NCBI GenBank assembly: GCA_016110215.1
Contig: JADWQD010000016.1
Span: 806,001 to 870,000 of the forward strand
DNA from: Capronia americana
Lineage: Eukaryota; Ascomycota; Eurotiomycetes; Chaetothyriales; Herpotrichiellaceae
Length of the DNA stretch: 64,000 bases
Direction of reading: 5' to 3'
Made by a program: the position numbers and the translations under genes
Shown here: piece by piece, positions 41,925-54,430 of the stretch
How positions within the stretch are numbered: the first letter of the stretch is position 1
Layout of the letters: every line of letters starts with the position of its first letter
Notes under the pieces: generated by a model
What the model was told of the DNA's origin: nothing
Databases searched by the model: none
Seen by the model: only the letters and a program-made list of their open reading frames with translations

Positions 41925-44900
41925 TACGAGTAGCTCGTCAACACAAGCACGAAAGACTGTACAGTAGTCGGGCGACAAAGAACCATGCATATCAACGTGA
42001 AAAACGGAGTCCTGGCACGAAGTAGTACATACATACTGTGTAGTAGTGGGCGCAAGCACCCAATTTCTGCAGAGGCGCATAGAGTGAGGCGACAGGCGAG
42101 TCTGGTCTGGTGATGGCATGCATGGTCTCGCATGGCCCCCATGGAAAAGGAAGCGATTTACTCGTACGAGGTTTTGAGTGAGTATTCTCGTCCTTTCCAA
42201 GGGTGGTTTCTTCTTTCTCTTTGGTACCGAGTACCGAGTACTTGGATTGTCTTGATGAGCATGTCATGATGATGATGTTTGGCATCGACGCGCAGGTGCA
42301 GCAGTGTGTTTCGCATAGAGTGGGAGTACTCGTAGAGTAGCTCTAGGTGCTCGATGCTCGATCTCCATGCCTGTGCCTTTGCCCGTCCGGGGGCTCGTCT
42401 TGTCCTCCGTCCAGGCCCGCGCTTCGCCGGGGTCTCAATCTCCCAGGCAGGCAATTTTCGCCCATAGGCGGATTTGCGCGGGCCAATTGGGTTCGATGGC
42501 TCGCCCCTGGTATGTATTGAGGTTTCAGCTTTATTGTTTGATCTTCCTCGTCGGGGCCTTTAGCGAGCCAATGGGTGCGACTCGCTTTTGGGCACGCGGG
42601 TTGCCGAGGATGCCCATCAAAGCGGTTGCGGTTGCGGTCGCGCCTAAATGCGGAAAGAGTGCGAGGAAGGGACAAAGTAGGCAGGAGTAGGAGTACTTAG
42701 GAGGGGGCTGGAGGGGGTCCGGAGTACTCGTCCTGGGGGTGCTGGGGGCAACCTGTACTCCGTTAGGGAGACCTCTCTCTCGACCTACTGGATTGGTGAA
42801 ATGGATACTCCGGACGGATTACCGACCAAGTACAGATACATACGAGTAGTTCTGTGTACTCGTAGTTGTATAATTCCTGCCATCTGGCTTGCATTTTTCG
42901 CACCGGTGGGGGTCTCGGTCACCACGACTACCACCTTCTTATCCTTATCAAGGCCTTCATCCTCGTCTCCGTCTTCGTCTCCGTCTCCATCTTCCTCGCG
43001 CCTCAAGCTGACGGTAGCATGCTAGTCAATTGACGCTGCGTTTCCAACGCCGATCTACTGGCTGGCAGTCGTCTCCTTCGGTGGATACCAAAGCTGCACC
43101 ATCTCTGGTGGTGGATGTTGCCGAATTCCCACGTGGCGAGTACCTCGTAGTTTTGGGATCATTTCACTATCATTCTTTCCCCCTGTCTTGCGCTTGGATG
43201 GAACGATGACACCCCGCCTCCATCTTCGAGTCAGTCTCGACACGAAGCAATCATAATGCGCTCCTACGAGTACTTGTGCAAAGAAGTTTCCGTGCCGTGC
43301 TTGTGCGCTCCTTGTCACTGACCTCGGAACGTGGCGCACGAATTTCCAGCATCGAAGCTTTGTTGTGGGAGAGTACGAGTACGGACTAAAGCAGTACGGA
43401 GTACTAGGTACGAGTAGACTTGTGCAAGAAGCACAACTCCCTGCCTGACGGCGCCACACCACCACGATCACGATGGTGGCCCGTACGGTGGAGCTGCTCG
43501 AGCTCATCCTATTTCTTCTCGAGTCGTGCCGATACCAACCAATATCTCACAGTACGAGTAGGTCTCAAACGAATTATCCACATCCTCCGCACCGCATCAA
43601 GTCGGGGGCTCCTTTCTATGAAGGAATGCGAGCTGCGCCTGGCCCGTTCAGGAACGCCAATCGCCAGGGACCCAGATCTTGCAGTCAACTACTAGGAACA
43701 AGTACGTATTGTGCACTGTGAGTCGTCCTGGTTTTTGCGACTGGCGCCCCATCTTGTCTGGTGCTATCGGGGCGGCTAGCCCACCGTGACATTCGCCAAG
43801 CATGGTGGCTGCTGATGGGATGCTGAGAGGGCCACTCTGCATACTTAGGACCGTACCGGATCGAGGACAAGATACCGGCCACGTTTTCTTCCCCCCCTCG
43901 GGGATTGACGGAGCAAGTCCTCGGGGATGCTTTCGCATCGTCATGCAAGTGCAAGTGCTTGTGCGAGTAGTACTAGTACCCGTCTTGCCGAGTCGTAACT
44001 AAGTATTATGGAGAGCGTTCTTTTCGACTTTGGGCAGACATGAACTAGTGAACGGCCCCTGTGGGCAAACGTACGAGTAGTATGTACATACGTATTCTAT
44101 TCCTCTCTTGGAGACCTGGGGAGCGAAGAGTCGAGTCGGCATGATGCCATCGCTCTCTTTCAACTACGGGTACCCAGTACTTGCTGGGGGTCCACGTTCG
44201 GTTTGACTACTACTAGTCGGAGTGGAATTCCAGGACCATGGCCTTGGGTCTCAAGCCGACACAATCCCGCAAGTCTGAGACCTCTTGACCAATAACGCGC
44301 GACACAAGCGGCTGGTGACGACTCTTTCAGTAGAGCCAGGCGAGCCAGGGTTGCTCCCTAGTACTGTACGACTTCACCTTGCTATTTACTTAGACTAGTA
44401 AACAAGTATTTCCATCGGTGCCAGGCATCGACGTCGCAGAGGACGCTTGGTGCCCTTTCCAGTTATTCTGGGCGAGTGCAAGGGTCGCACCGTTGGGGTA
44501 ACTCGGGACTCCCATGCCGACGCACAGGCGCTTTGCGAATCCTTCTTCCACCGCAGGATGGACGTGCGTCTGGTGCCTCCATGCTGGGACGGTGACTGAC
44601 GTCTCGGTGATGGGTAAAATTGTGCTGAAAGTTGAATTCTGATGACGCCATGTTGACATTTCCATCCTCGCGGAGTGTTGCTTCTACTGCAGCAGTAATT
44701 ATGCACACTTTGATTAGACCGCTTAGAAACGCATACTCGGTCTGCAGACGGGGACACGCCCGCCGGCCGATCTCACACTTGACCTCATCGTCAGGCACAA
44801 ATGGGTCTACTCGTCCTGGAGGGGTCTACGTAATCATCCGTCGGTGCAACCTCACCCACATCTTTTGATGAAATTACTTGGGCCACAGTGGGACGTGGAG

Positions 44901-46067
44901 CTCCTTCATCAGCCTCTGGCACGTCCTGTCGGAGTGGCTCGTTTGGCTCGAGGAAGACGTCTCGAAAGATCGAGAAGCCCGGCACGGATTTCTAGAGGAA
45001 AAAGGAGGTGGAGCGCGGTGATTGCCCTTTTTCGGGCGCAACGACCGATTTCCGGAAAGAAGACTTGACTCGGACTCACTTGTGGGACGGGGAGGTGGGG
45101 GATGGGTGGATGGATGGATGGATGGATGGATGGATGGCTTTGGTGGTGACCGACGGCGCTACTCTGCGTCTGCAGGATGCCTCCTGATGATTTTGCAAGG
45201 TTTCTCAGCCTGAGACATTTGTTGATGATTCGCACCGAGTGTGGTCCACAGTCATGGTTACGTACGGAGTAGTAACATGTGTAGCTTTTTCAGCCTCGTG
45301 TTCAAGCGAGAAGGCGTCTGACAAGGATAGCCACAAGGTGTGTGTGTCACTGGTCATTCTGGATTGCACCGTCACGGCTCGGCGGGATGCTCGTCCTCAG
45401 TACGAGTAAGACGGATTTGTGTCGGGGACCCGAAGGGAGCATCCAAGGCCCGTTCCCGTCATGCCTTCCGGCTCGCAACCCAGCAGAATGGAACAGGCAC
45501 TTCGGCAATGACGGAAAGGCGGGGAAGCCTCGACCAGCTGCAACAGACGACTTGGGTGGCACCAGTGATATCTCAGGGATCGCGACCTGGGTCTTCACGG
45601 GGCGATATGCCACCCGTAGCTTGTCAGGACTACTGCTTACGGTCTGGTAATTCAAAGTCTATCGATTGAAACGTCGACTATGAGTAATCGCACAGTATGG
45701 AGAACCGAAATGAGCATTGACCCTTCCTTCGCTTCGACCCTGACTGACGTGCAAAACACTGACTCGCATGGAGGCCCGACAGACACCAGATTTGTTGCTC
45801 GTCGCTCGTATCTGTTGCGGTCGCGCTTCAATGGCTGAGGCAGTGCGCGAGTTTATTGTCGCTGGAGGACCTAGCGACTGCCCTTTGCAGCCCGAGCGAG
45901 GACTGGAACTTCCCGAAGTTTGCCGTGGCACAATTCTTTGCGTTTCCAAGATTCAGATGGAGCAGTCAAGCTGACGATCGCAGACCTCTACGCCAATGGA
46001 GCACGCAACCACCGGTGTAACATGGACGACCTCGGAGGTCGGAATAGATGCTCAGGGACTACTCGTA
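41925..46067. repeat. Dispersed octamer cluster TACGAGTA (proximal cluster)
   Basis: Twelve occurrences counted by eye on the two strands, at 41925, 42159, 42327, 42841, 42857, 43265, 43374, 43409, 43553, 44072, 45401 and 46060. A random 8-mer counted on both strands is expected about twice in 64 kb. Many copies extend to GTACGAGTAC-like or sit next to GTACTC words. They are dispersed, not tandem. Confidence 0.75.
45107..45137. repeat. TGGA tetranucleotide microsatellite
   Basis: About 7.75 perfect tandem copies of TGGA in the gene desert. Confidence 0.92.
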
Positions 46068-49000
46068 TGTACATTGGCATTTGGAACAAGGCAAGATCTG
46101 CCTACGAGTGCTGCCCAAGGTTTCCGCTGGTAGCCTCGAGCCTGACTGTGCGTAACGTATGAAACCTTTCGGAAAGAGGCGCGCCGCCGGAATGATTCCC
46201 CAAAGTCGGGACTTGTCACGGCAGTTGTGGATAACTCTTCCGTCAGGTATTCACGAGTTTCGAAGACGTGGCTGGTGATCCGTCCACGGAAAGCACAGGC
46301 GCTGCAGATGACTTACCGCAACTGTGGCGCCAGCGATGGACGTTCTCCGGACGATGATATCTTTTCGGTCTCTGCACTTCTGCATGCCAAGGTGCTCTCT
46401 GCTTGGTTTGGCGTCTCAAATTCACTAACAGGCAAGAATAACCAAGAAATGATTCGCAAAACAAACGCTTGGGTCCCGTCGCGCCGACGGTGCAGAGGAT
46501 TCGGGTTAGCTTGAGCATCGGCATCCCGCTCCAGACCGTGTCATGATGAAGTCTTATTGGATGGTAGCGCGGTTCCGGGCTCAGCCGGCTCTGAGTTTAT
46601 GAAGAAAACGTGAAAATGGACCTCGCGGGCTATAAAACGCGAGGTTGGGAAGTTGAGCTTGCGCATCGCACCTGCAGCTGGCTGAAGGTTCAGTGTTTCA
46701 GGTTCAGATCTCCGCCTTTCGAGTGCATATCGGCGAACGTGTTGCATCCCGTCGAAACGAGGAGTCTGCATAACCTGGGCTTGAAGCGAGTGTCACAACT
46801 AGGGAGATCATGAATACCCAATGTCAAGGAGGACGTCGCCACCCATGTTGTGGTAATGCCCCCGGGGTTGATTGGGCGATCACTTCCAGTGCCAGAATGA
46901 CACGATGATGACTATGTACTGGTTGCGATCTCAGGTACGCGATGTGCGGATAATGATGAAACATCGAGGGACGGACCCGAAAACTTGCACGGGTTCCGCA
47001 TCATGTCCAGGCGGGCGTTTTCCGGTTCTCGGAACCTAACATGTACGTAATTGATGAATTTTCGGCATAGACGTCCTATCAGCGACACGAAGAAAACATG
47101 ACGTTCTCGAAGCCGCAGGTAACATTGGTGATTGACACAGTGGAGGAACGAGCAAGAAGCAGTGTGTACCCAGTCGTGCTAGAAAAACAAAAAATGATAG
47201 GTAGTAACTGCACGCGTCGAGGCAAGCTGAGTGGTGGGGAGGGGAGCATTTTCCGGGCCATACCCCTGGTCAGCTGTTGTGGACTGGTCGGTCTGATAGC
47301 TGGAAGAGGCAAGAGGGAGGAGTCGTATAGTGACCGAAGACTTCAGGTACAAGCATCGAGAGGCGCGGCGAAAAGGAAGCCAGGAGTTCTTCGCAACATG
47401 CAATTCAATTCGTGGATTTCCATACGAAGGAATGGAGTCGCCATGCTGTGCCCGGAGTTTATGCACGACAGGGATTAACCCCTCAGGACATCTCGAGACT
47501 CGAACCGCATTGTTGCCAAGTGTTCTCGCATCCTGAACGGGACGCACAGTGCAACGGAGACCTCATGACCAAAGCAAGTACAAGAGGACGGGATACCTCA
47601 TGGGTGCCTGATTGGTACACGGTCCTCGCGTTGGGCACAGTCGAGTCGCACGAACAGAAGAGCAGATCTCGTCCACGGCGCAGTAGGTATTCATCCTGAG
47701 ACGCAGTGCACGTATGTAACCCGTTGGTAAATTATATACGAAAGTCTATAAGCGAAGGCCTGATAGCAGGAGGAATGAAACCAGGCTGAGCTGCTCGTAT
47801 TCACGCAGGTTGAAATGAGGTTCAACTGAATCTCTATGCGACCAGCGGTAGGGTTGAAAAGGATCTCTCGTTAAGGACTGCTCGTCCAACCAGCAGCGAC
47901 AGCAGCCCGATCAAAGGGCAAACATGAAGCTCGGAGAGTCCCGCAGGAGAGATTCGTACTGTGGTCGTATCTCATTTCAAGTTTTACTAACTCCAGGCCC
48001 TGGGGCGAGGAAGTCCTAGGTACCTCGGCGTCCGGCTCGGCAGGCGGAGATATCCTTAGGTCAGTCGGGACAATTTAAACACAGCCAATCAAGAATTTGG
48101 GAGCTCTGCCCAAGCACATCCAGGCCGTGCTATCCCCGAGGAGGCCCTTCTCTGCCTAGAAGAATCCTTTGAAACTCAGGGCTAAAAGAGTAGATCCAGC
48201 GGTGCGGATTCAAGGCCCACAGGGTGCATTTGGACAGTGAGAGGGATCTCGATGAGCGTTGCGTGAGCTACGGGTAATAATAGTCCTCGTTACTTGTAAA
48301 TGAAGATTGTCGCTTCCCACAATGGACCTCATGACCCCAAGCGTTCCGGCTCCGCTTTGGCCTGGCCCAAATAAAATCATCGAGTCTGACACGCGAGGGG
48401 CAAGTCACTTGACTGGCGTTCAAGGTACCAGCTACGTGCTGTGTACTGGGGTACCTGCGTCCCCAAGCTCTAATCCTTCCCATCTCGACGGAATTTCTAC
48501 TTTGGCTTTGCTCTGCCCGAAGCGGCCTGGAGGTTACTTGACGAGGCATTCCAATGTTGAAACGGAGAATATATTCTCGTCGCGAGACTGCCACCCTCGC
48601 TTACCTCTAGCTTTCAACTAAGCATGAGTATCAGCTTGATGAATTCATCAACAGGTTTCCACTTTTCGCTCATCGTTTGCCTCGTCGTAGTATCACATTC
48701 TCTCGATCCTCAGCTGGTCGGAATGTGTCACGTATTCCCGCACCATGATTGTATAGGCCTGGTACTTGCCGCGTTCCGGGCATGGCGTGTTTTTAGAGGA
48801 GGCTTCAGCGTCGCTGTTATCACCGTCTTCGCGTACCTTGGCTGGGCCGAGATCTGAGACCTGGGGCTCGCCGACGGGGGAATTGTCATCTGTGATCTTT
48901 CGCCTCTGGGTCGGTGATCTCTACCCACGGCGTGCCCTGTCCAGCTGCGCGTGTCGACGTCGTCGCTGGCAGGGCTCGAATCGCATTGCGTAAATCCCAT

Positions 49001-50379
49001 TTTCGCAGGAGGTGGCAACCGATCTAAGTCAACGGGAGGCGTGCGCTGAAAACTGGATACGGCGTACGTACCAGTAACATGCAGTCCCGTAGGCTCGGGT
49101 TGCCGCCTAGCCAGAAGCGGCAAGAGGGCGGCGACAGGGGCGCGTGTCCGTCTCCCAGGCTTCAATCTTAGGTGCACGCCTTGTCACCTGCCTCACCTTG
49201 ACTTCACTGCTTCTGGTCGACTTCCAACCCTCCACCCACGGTCCACCCTGCCAGGCCCATCTGTGTCTTAGCCTAGCCGTCCAGCGCCGATCGACAGCAG
49301 GGCATCTGGCAGGGAACGACGCTACTGCTATCTCCCTCACCATCGCCTGCTAGCACTGCCGGCTCTGCTGGGTACGGGTACCAAGAAGTTATCTCGCCGC
49401 GCCCGCGCAACTCCATCCGCCGTCCCATCACACACTGCTCTGACCTCACCTCTTCTTCCCTCTTGTGATCGCCATCCCAGGCACATCCTCTGCTTCATCT
49501 TCTCCAACCTCCCGCCTTGCCCTGTTTTGAAAAGAGGCAGCATCGTCCGAGCCGCCCTGGAGGATGATCCCGCCCCGAACCAGCCTGCGATAGCTACGAG
49601 ACGCCGTTGGGCAGCCATTTGCACAATCTCGAAGCTCAGTCCTCGGTTGCTTCCCCACTCTCTCTCCCCGAGAAGCACATCACCACCTCCCTTTAGATTA
49701 TTTTTTTCTTGAACATAGCCCGCGTAGCTCGACCAGAGCTTGCCGGGATACTGCTCTTGCTGCCCAAGGGTAAAGTCAATTTCTTCCCGAGGCTTTGCGA
49801 CAGTCCCGATCTCGAAAGTTAGACTGGCGACCACGACCTCGTCCTCGACGTCGCGACCCAATCCCGCAACATTTCAGACTCGAAGAGGCGCGCCATCCGC
49901 AATCCTGCGTCTAATTCTGACCTCGACTTCTCATCCCCCCAACATCCGCTCAGGACGCTCAAATTTGTTTGTTTATGGGAGGGTCAGTTTGTTTGCTTTG
50001 TTGATTACGAGACGACCAACACCTCGTCTGGCGCCTCCGAACCAGCTCCATCCGACTCCCCAACAACCACCGGACCGCCATCGAATCCGCCTGGCCGATA
50101 TTTTTGGTTGCGCCGCTTCCCTGTGGGTTTGCTCTTTGTCAAGGAAAGACATTTTGCAACAGTAGCAAACCCTCGCCGCGCGCGCTCTTTGGTCTCCCAT
50201 TTTTCCACCAACCGAAACTTCCTTTGCCAACCGGAGCCCAGGTAGCCCGCCTGCGCAAGCAGGAATCGGACGTGCGACCACAGGAGTTTCATGCAGCCTG
50301 GCGAATGCGCCGTATAAACGATCGGGCCATGAGCTTTTCCTGTTGATCGTGCGCGCCGCTCTCGCCTCTGCATAAGGTC

Positions 50380-50478
50380 ATGCCGCATTTGTTGTACCAC
50401 GTTCCCTTGGGTATAGAGACGTGGGAGGTACGGGCTTGTTGGTTGTCAGGCATAGGACCCCAGGTTGAAAATGGATGA
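50380..50478 (+). promoter_or_regulatory. Upstream ORF overlapping the regulator start codon
   Basis: An ATG at 50380 opens a 32-codon frame that ends at TGA 50476-50478, overlapping the main ATG (50471) by 8 nt in another frame. Two more short uORFs lie just upstream (50291-50317 and 50305-50346). If all are in the mature leader, they would lower translation of the downstream regulator and could make it conditional. This depends on the unmapped transcript start and on any leader intron. Confidence 0.45.
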
Positions 50479-53400
50479 AGTTGGTGACGTGGATATCAAG
50501 CACGAGCGACCCAATCTGTACGGCCACCCACCGCCAAACCACATCCACCGTATGCCGCCAGCCGAGACCCCTACGTCGTACAGTTATCCTCCTCCACCAG
50601 GCGCAGGTATGCCACCGCCAGGCCCGGCGTGGAACCCGACGCCTTCACCCTACAATGATTCTGCAGAACACCGTCCGCCGCCACCGGACATGGCCCACCA
50701 TTCACCATACCCACCACCACCACCACCTCAATCATATCCTCCACCACTGCCACCCCCAGGTCGAGAACCTCCAGGTTATCCTCCGGATCCAGGCTACGGG
50801 CGTCCAGGAAGCGTGTCGGGCCCTTCTCGGTCGCCTGCCGAAGTTCAACAGCCTTCATACCATCCTGTGAGTACTAACCCCCACGAACCTTCATACTATC
50901 CTCCCCCTGCGGACTACAGGCCGCGTCATGAGTATCCAGGACCACCGCCCCAGCCCAACGGTACCCATCACCAGCCGCCTCTACATGTCATGACAGCGGG
51001 CCATGAGATGATGCCCGGACAGCCGCCAGGGCCGCCCGCCTATGGCCCTCCTTCGGCCGGGCCTCCTCCGTCGGCTGGCGGATACCCGTATGGTTATCCT
51101 GCGCCGTACACCGACCAGCAGAGACGGAAGGCAGTGCGAGCGGCACAAGCATGTGATTCGTGTCGACAACGAAAAGCGAAATGCGACGAGGGAAGACCCG
51201 AGTGTCAGCATTGCAAGGACAACGGGTTGAAATGCTCCTACAGAGAAATTCCTCCCCAGAAGTCGGAAAAACAGGTCCTGCAGATCACGTCACAGTTGGA
51301 TTCACTGGCCGAGGACGTGAAAACGTTGGCCCAGAGGTCCGAGGAACGGGAGGGAAAGATAGACCAGCTCCTAGCGCAGCAGAACGACAGGCTAGCGCAG
51401 CAGAACGACAAGATGAACATGTTGCTGGAACATTTCATGCAGAGTCGACCCACGCCTGCCGCCACCATGGATGTTGCCATGACCGACCCGCCAAATCACA
51501 CCCCGATGCGCGCCCAGGAGCGGCCCAGTCCCGCCCAGCCTCCTCCACCGTTTGGCTTCCGGCGACAGGATAGTTCCGAGGTCAGGTCTGGCTCCCAAGC
51601 GCAAAATCCTTCGGCCGCGTCCATCCAGCACTTGCGCAACACCGAGCCAGAGAGCCTCGAAGATACACCCATGCCTGCAAAGCACACTACCGCTGCTCAG
51701 AATCTTGTCTTGTGGCCGTCAATCAAGGCCTTGATTCCGAAGGGGATCACTCCGTCCTACGTTATGGACGAGGAGACCCAAAGAGGTCTCCTGCGATTGT
51801 ATGGCTGCGGCGAAGGCGAAGACAAGGGCGACGGCCACGAAGGTGCGCCCAGTCCGGCTCACAGCAATTCCTCCGAAGGTCGACGGATAGAAGAAGAAGC
51901 CTCTGCTTCACCGCATGGCGTTTGGGGCAGTGGACAACTGCACGTGCCGCTAACGAATCACAACCAGACCGCACGAGACCATCCTGGTGGTTTGAGCCCC
52001 GGCGGTGGCTTAATGCTGGATTCGGACGCCGTCGACAAATATTTCCGCAGCTTCATGGACAACATGCACATCTTGCACCCTTTCCTGGAACCGAAAGTAT
52101 TACGCAACATGGTCCATGCGTTTAAGAGAAAATACAGCTGGGACTATCGGGCGACACAACAGGTCGCAGCCATTGGCAACAAGCGCAAGCGAGAGACGAC
52201 CGATTCGCCAAAGTCGATGGATGATTACAATCGTCATCCGCCTAGGGTCTTTAACGCCACCCATGTCCCTCCCATCGAACATTCCATCGCTAATGCCATT
52301 GTCTTGCTCGTGATAGCGCTGGGCAAAGTTACCTCTCACCGTGAACCCCTGCCTGGCCCGGCGTCGACGGCCGCCATGCGCACTTCGACACCGCACAGTG
52401 CGCTGTACTCGGATCTTCCCCTGCCGGCGTCGGCTCCCACCTCGCCCTTCAACAACCAGGCGACCTTGAATGGCACGGTATCTAGCCCGGCGAATCCGCA
52501 AGGCAAGAACATGGACATCATTCCCGGCCTCGCATACTTCGCCAAGGCCGCGGACATATTGGGCGAGCTGCCTGGTGGCGCCGATGTGTCGCACATTCAA
52601 GCCTATCTGCTTGCGGGCTTGTATATGGGCCAGCTAGCGCGCATCATCCCGAGCTACTTCTACATCAACAAGGCTTGCATTGCAGCTCAGATCCTGATCG
52701 AGTCAACACCCTATGTGACGAATACGATGAAGCCGGCCCGGCGGAATCTGATCAACTTTGCATTCTGGTCGTGCTTGCAACTGGAAAGTGACATCGCAGC
52801 CGAGCTGGAATTGCCTCTCAGTGGGATCGGGCGTTATGAGAGTCCCCAGCACAAGGAGTTCCCGACCAAGATCACGTTGGAGAGCATACCAGAGTCAAGC
52901 GCCGACGACGACATTCTCAGGTTCTACTCATACCAGATCCAGCTGCGGACCACGATGAACAGTGTACACGCCACACTCTACCGGGAATCGAAGAATTTGC
53001 ACACCCGACCGAGTGACAGCATCATGTCAGCGCTGGATGATAATTTGGAAAACTGGAGAAAGATGCTGAACGACTGGGACTGGGACGACAACGACCACGA
53101 ACACCCAAATATCAATGTGGCCCGGATGCGAGGAAAATACTACGGAGCCAAATACATCATTTGGAGGCCGACTCTGCGCTTTGCCCTCCTGCAAGCGACA
53201 CTTGGCCCGCGACCAAAGAGGCCGTCAGAATCACCTGCAGGATACGGACAGGGGTCGGAAGTCACGTCACCCTCGGTGTCGAACCTCAACTCGTCCCTGA
53301 CGGGGGGCAGGGACGTTCCTCACATCCGGCCGGAGCTCCTGGAGGGCTCGAGAAAGTGTATCGAAGCCGCGATCCGCAGCACGACATCCTTTGACAAAGT

Positions 53401-53743
53401 GCCCCGCCGTCTGGTTGTGACCAATATCTTTGGCACGACACACGCGTGAGTAACATCTCCAGCTCGTCATGGTTCGTGTACTGACAAGAACGGCAGACAA
53501 TTCGGGAACATGCTCGTGCTGTATGCGACCTTCACTTCACCCCATCCGGGTCTCAGTTCGCTCGTGCAAGAGGACGTGCTGCGACGACTGCATGATCGCA
53601 CCGTCCGGATCTTACGAGAGAGCGAAGCTATCTCGCCGGTCCTGGCCAAAGATCTCAAGATTCTGGAGCATGTACGGAGGCAGGTGTTTCCCCCCGCGAC
53701 CTATCCTCCGGGAAGTACTGCCTCGAGCTTCTCGAATCGGTGA
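50471..53743 (+). CDS. Large Zn2Cys6 transcription factor with proline-rich N-terminus
   Basis: Exons 50471-53445 and 53497-53743 around a 51-bp intron; 1073 residues. The ATG at 50471 is the first in frame (MDEVGDVDIKHERP). Residues 1-215 are extremely Pro-, Tyr- and Gly-rich with P7 runs. The zinc cluster has Cys228, 231, 238, 245, 248 and 255 in exact CX2CX6CX6CX2CX6C spacing (ACDSCRQRKAKC), preceded by basic QRRKAVRAAQ. A coiled-coil segment with a direct repeat RLAQQNDK-like (about residues 265-320) follows and probably mediates dimerisation. The fungal transcription factor middle homology domain starts near residue 515 (DKYFRSFMDNMHILHPFLEP) and runs to the C-terminus. The zinc cluster resembles the NosA/RosA-type group linked to sexual development in Aspergillus, but I am not certain. 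It lies between two large gene-poor regions. Confidence 0.9.
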
Positions 53744-54253
53744 GCCGGACGGTCTCGAGCAGATTCCATTCTCTTTTGTACATGTACACATTGATATCCC
53801 GGGCGGAGCTCTGTCAGTAAATTTCTTGCATGTGTTGCGCTATACGTGTGTGTTATGTGAGCAGGCCCTCCATTTCCTGCGAACCTCGTGGCGGCATTTG
53901 TCGAAGCGTTCCAAGCGAAAGAATACCAATCGTCAGCATCGTCCAGTGTCGGGCATTTTTTTCCGGGGGTGTTTCCGAAATCATCCAGCAGCAGAAGAAG
54001 AGAAGCCATTCACCATATTTCCACGGAGTTTACGATCATACTGAAATACCAACTGTTTTCTAACGGCCTATGGGAGGATTTGTCAACTGTTTCGAATCGC
54101 TGGTTGCCCCACGATCCACCGCATGCTAGCTGGTATATGGGGGAGATGGAATGTACAGCTACTTGAAGGATGGTCGGCCGGCAAGAATCACCAGCAGTTA
54201 TTATTTTGTTACATACTATATACCTGTTCGGTGGAACGAAGAAAGAGAAGGAA

Positions 54254-54271
54254 AGAGAGAGAGAGAGAGAG
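54254..54271. repeat. AG dinucleotide microsatellite
   Basis: Nine perfect copies of AG followed by a purine- and GCA-rich stretch (GCAGCGGCAGCGGGAGCAG-like) up to about 54320. Confidence 0.9.
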
Positions 54272-54430
54272 CGGAAGGTTGGCAGCAGCGGCAGCGGGAG
54301 CAGTAGCAGTAGCAGGAGTGCTGGGGGAAGACGAGAGGGACAGTACGGAGAGCTGCTTTTCATCTAGTCGTGCAGGTCAACACAGGCAGGCGGAGGATGG
54401 TCGGTCACAGACAGGTAATTGAATTCACTG

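Larger units (their letters stand above)
40407..50470. other. Gene desert of about 10 kb upstream of a Zn2Cys6 regulator
   Basis: No frame in this stretch carries a recognisable domain, and I could not join frames across splice sites into a conserved protein. It is not AT-rich and shows no inverted-repeat-flanked or coding remnant of a transposon. It holds a dense cluster of the octamer TACGAGTA (41.9-46.1 kb), many related words such as TACGGAGTAC (43395-43404) and GAGTACTC, and a TGGA microsatellite at 45107-45137. The last kilobase (about 49.4-50.47 kb) is pyrimidine-rich and probably includes the long leader of the downstream regulator (inference). Non-coding RNA genes could lie here but cannot be seen from sequence alone. 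Confidence 0.55.

Noticed and set aside
47960..48000. Intron-3'-end-like TTTTACTAACTCCAG
   Set aside because: No coding sequence with conserved features on either side, so a chance branch-site match in the gene desert.
40407..50470. Search for a transposon or RIP-mutated relic explaining the desert
   Set aside because: No terminal repeats, transposase or reverse transcriptase-like frames, and no AT-rich bias were seen.
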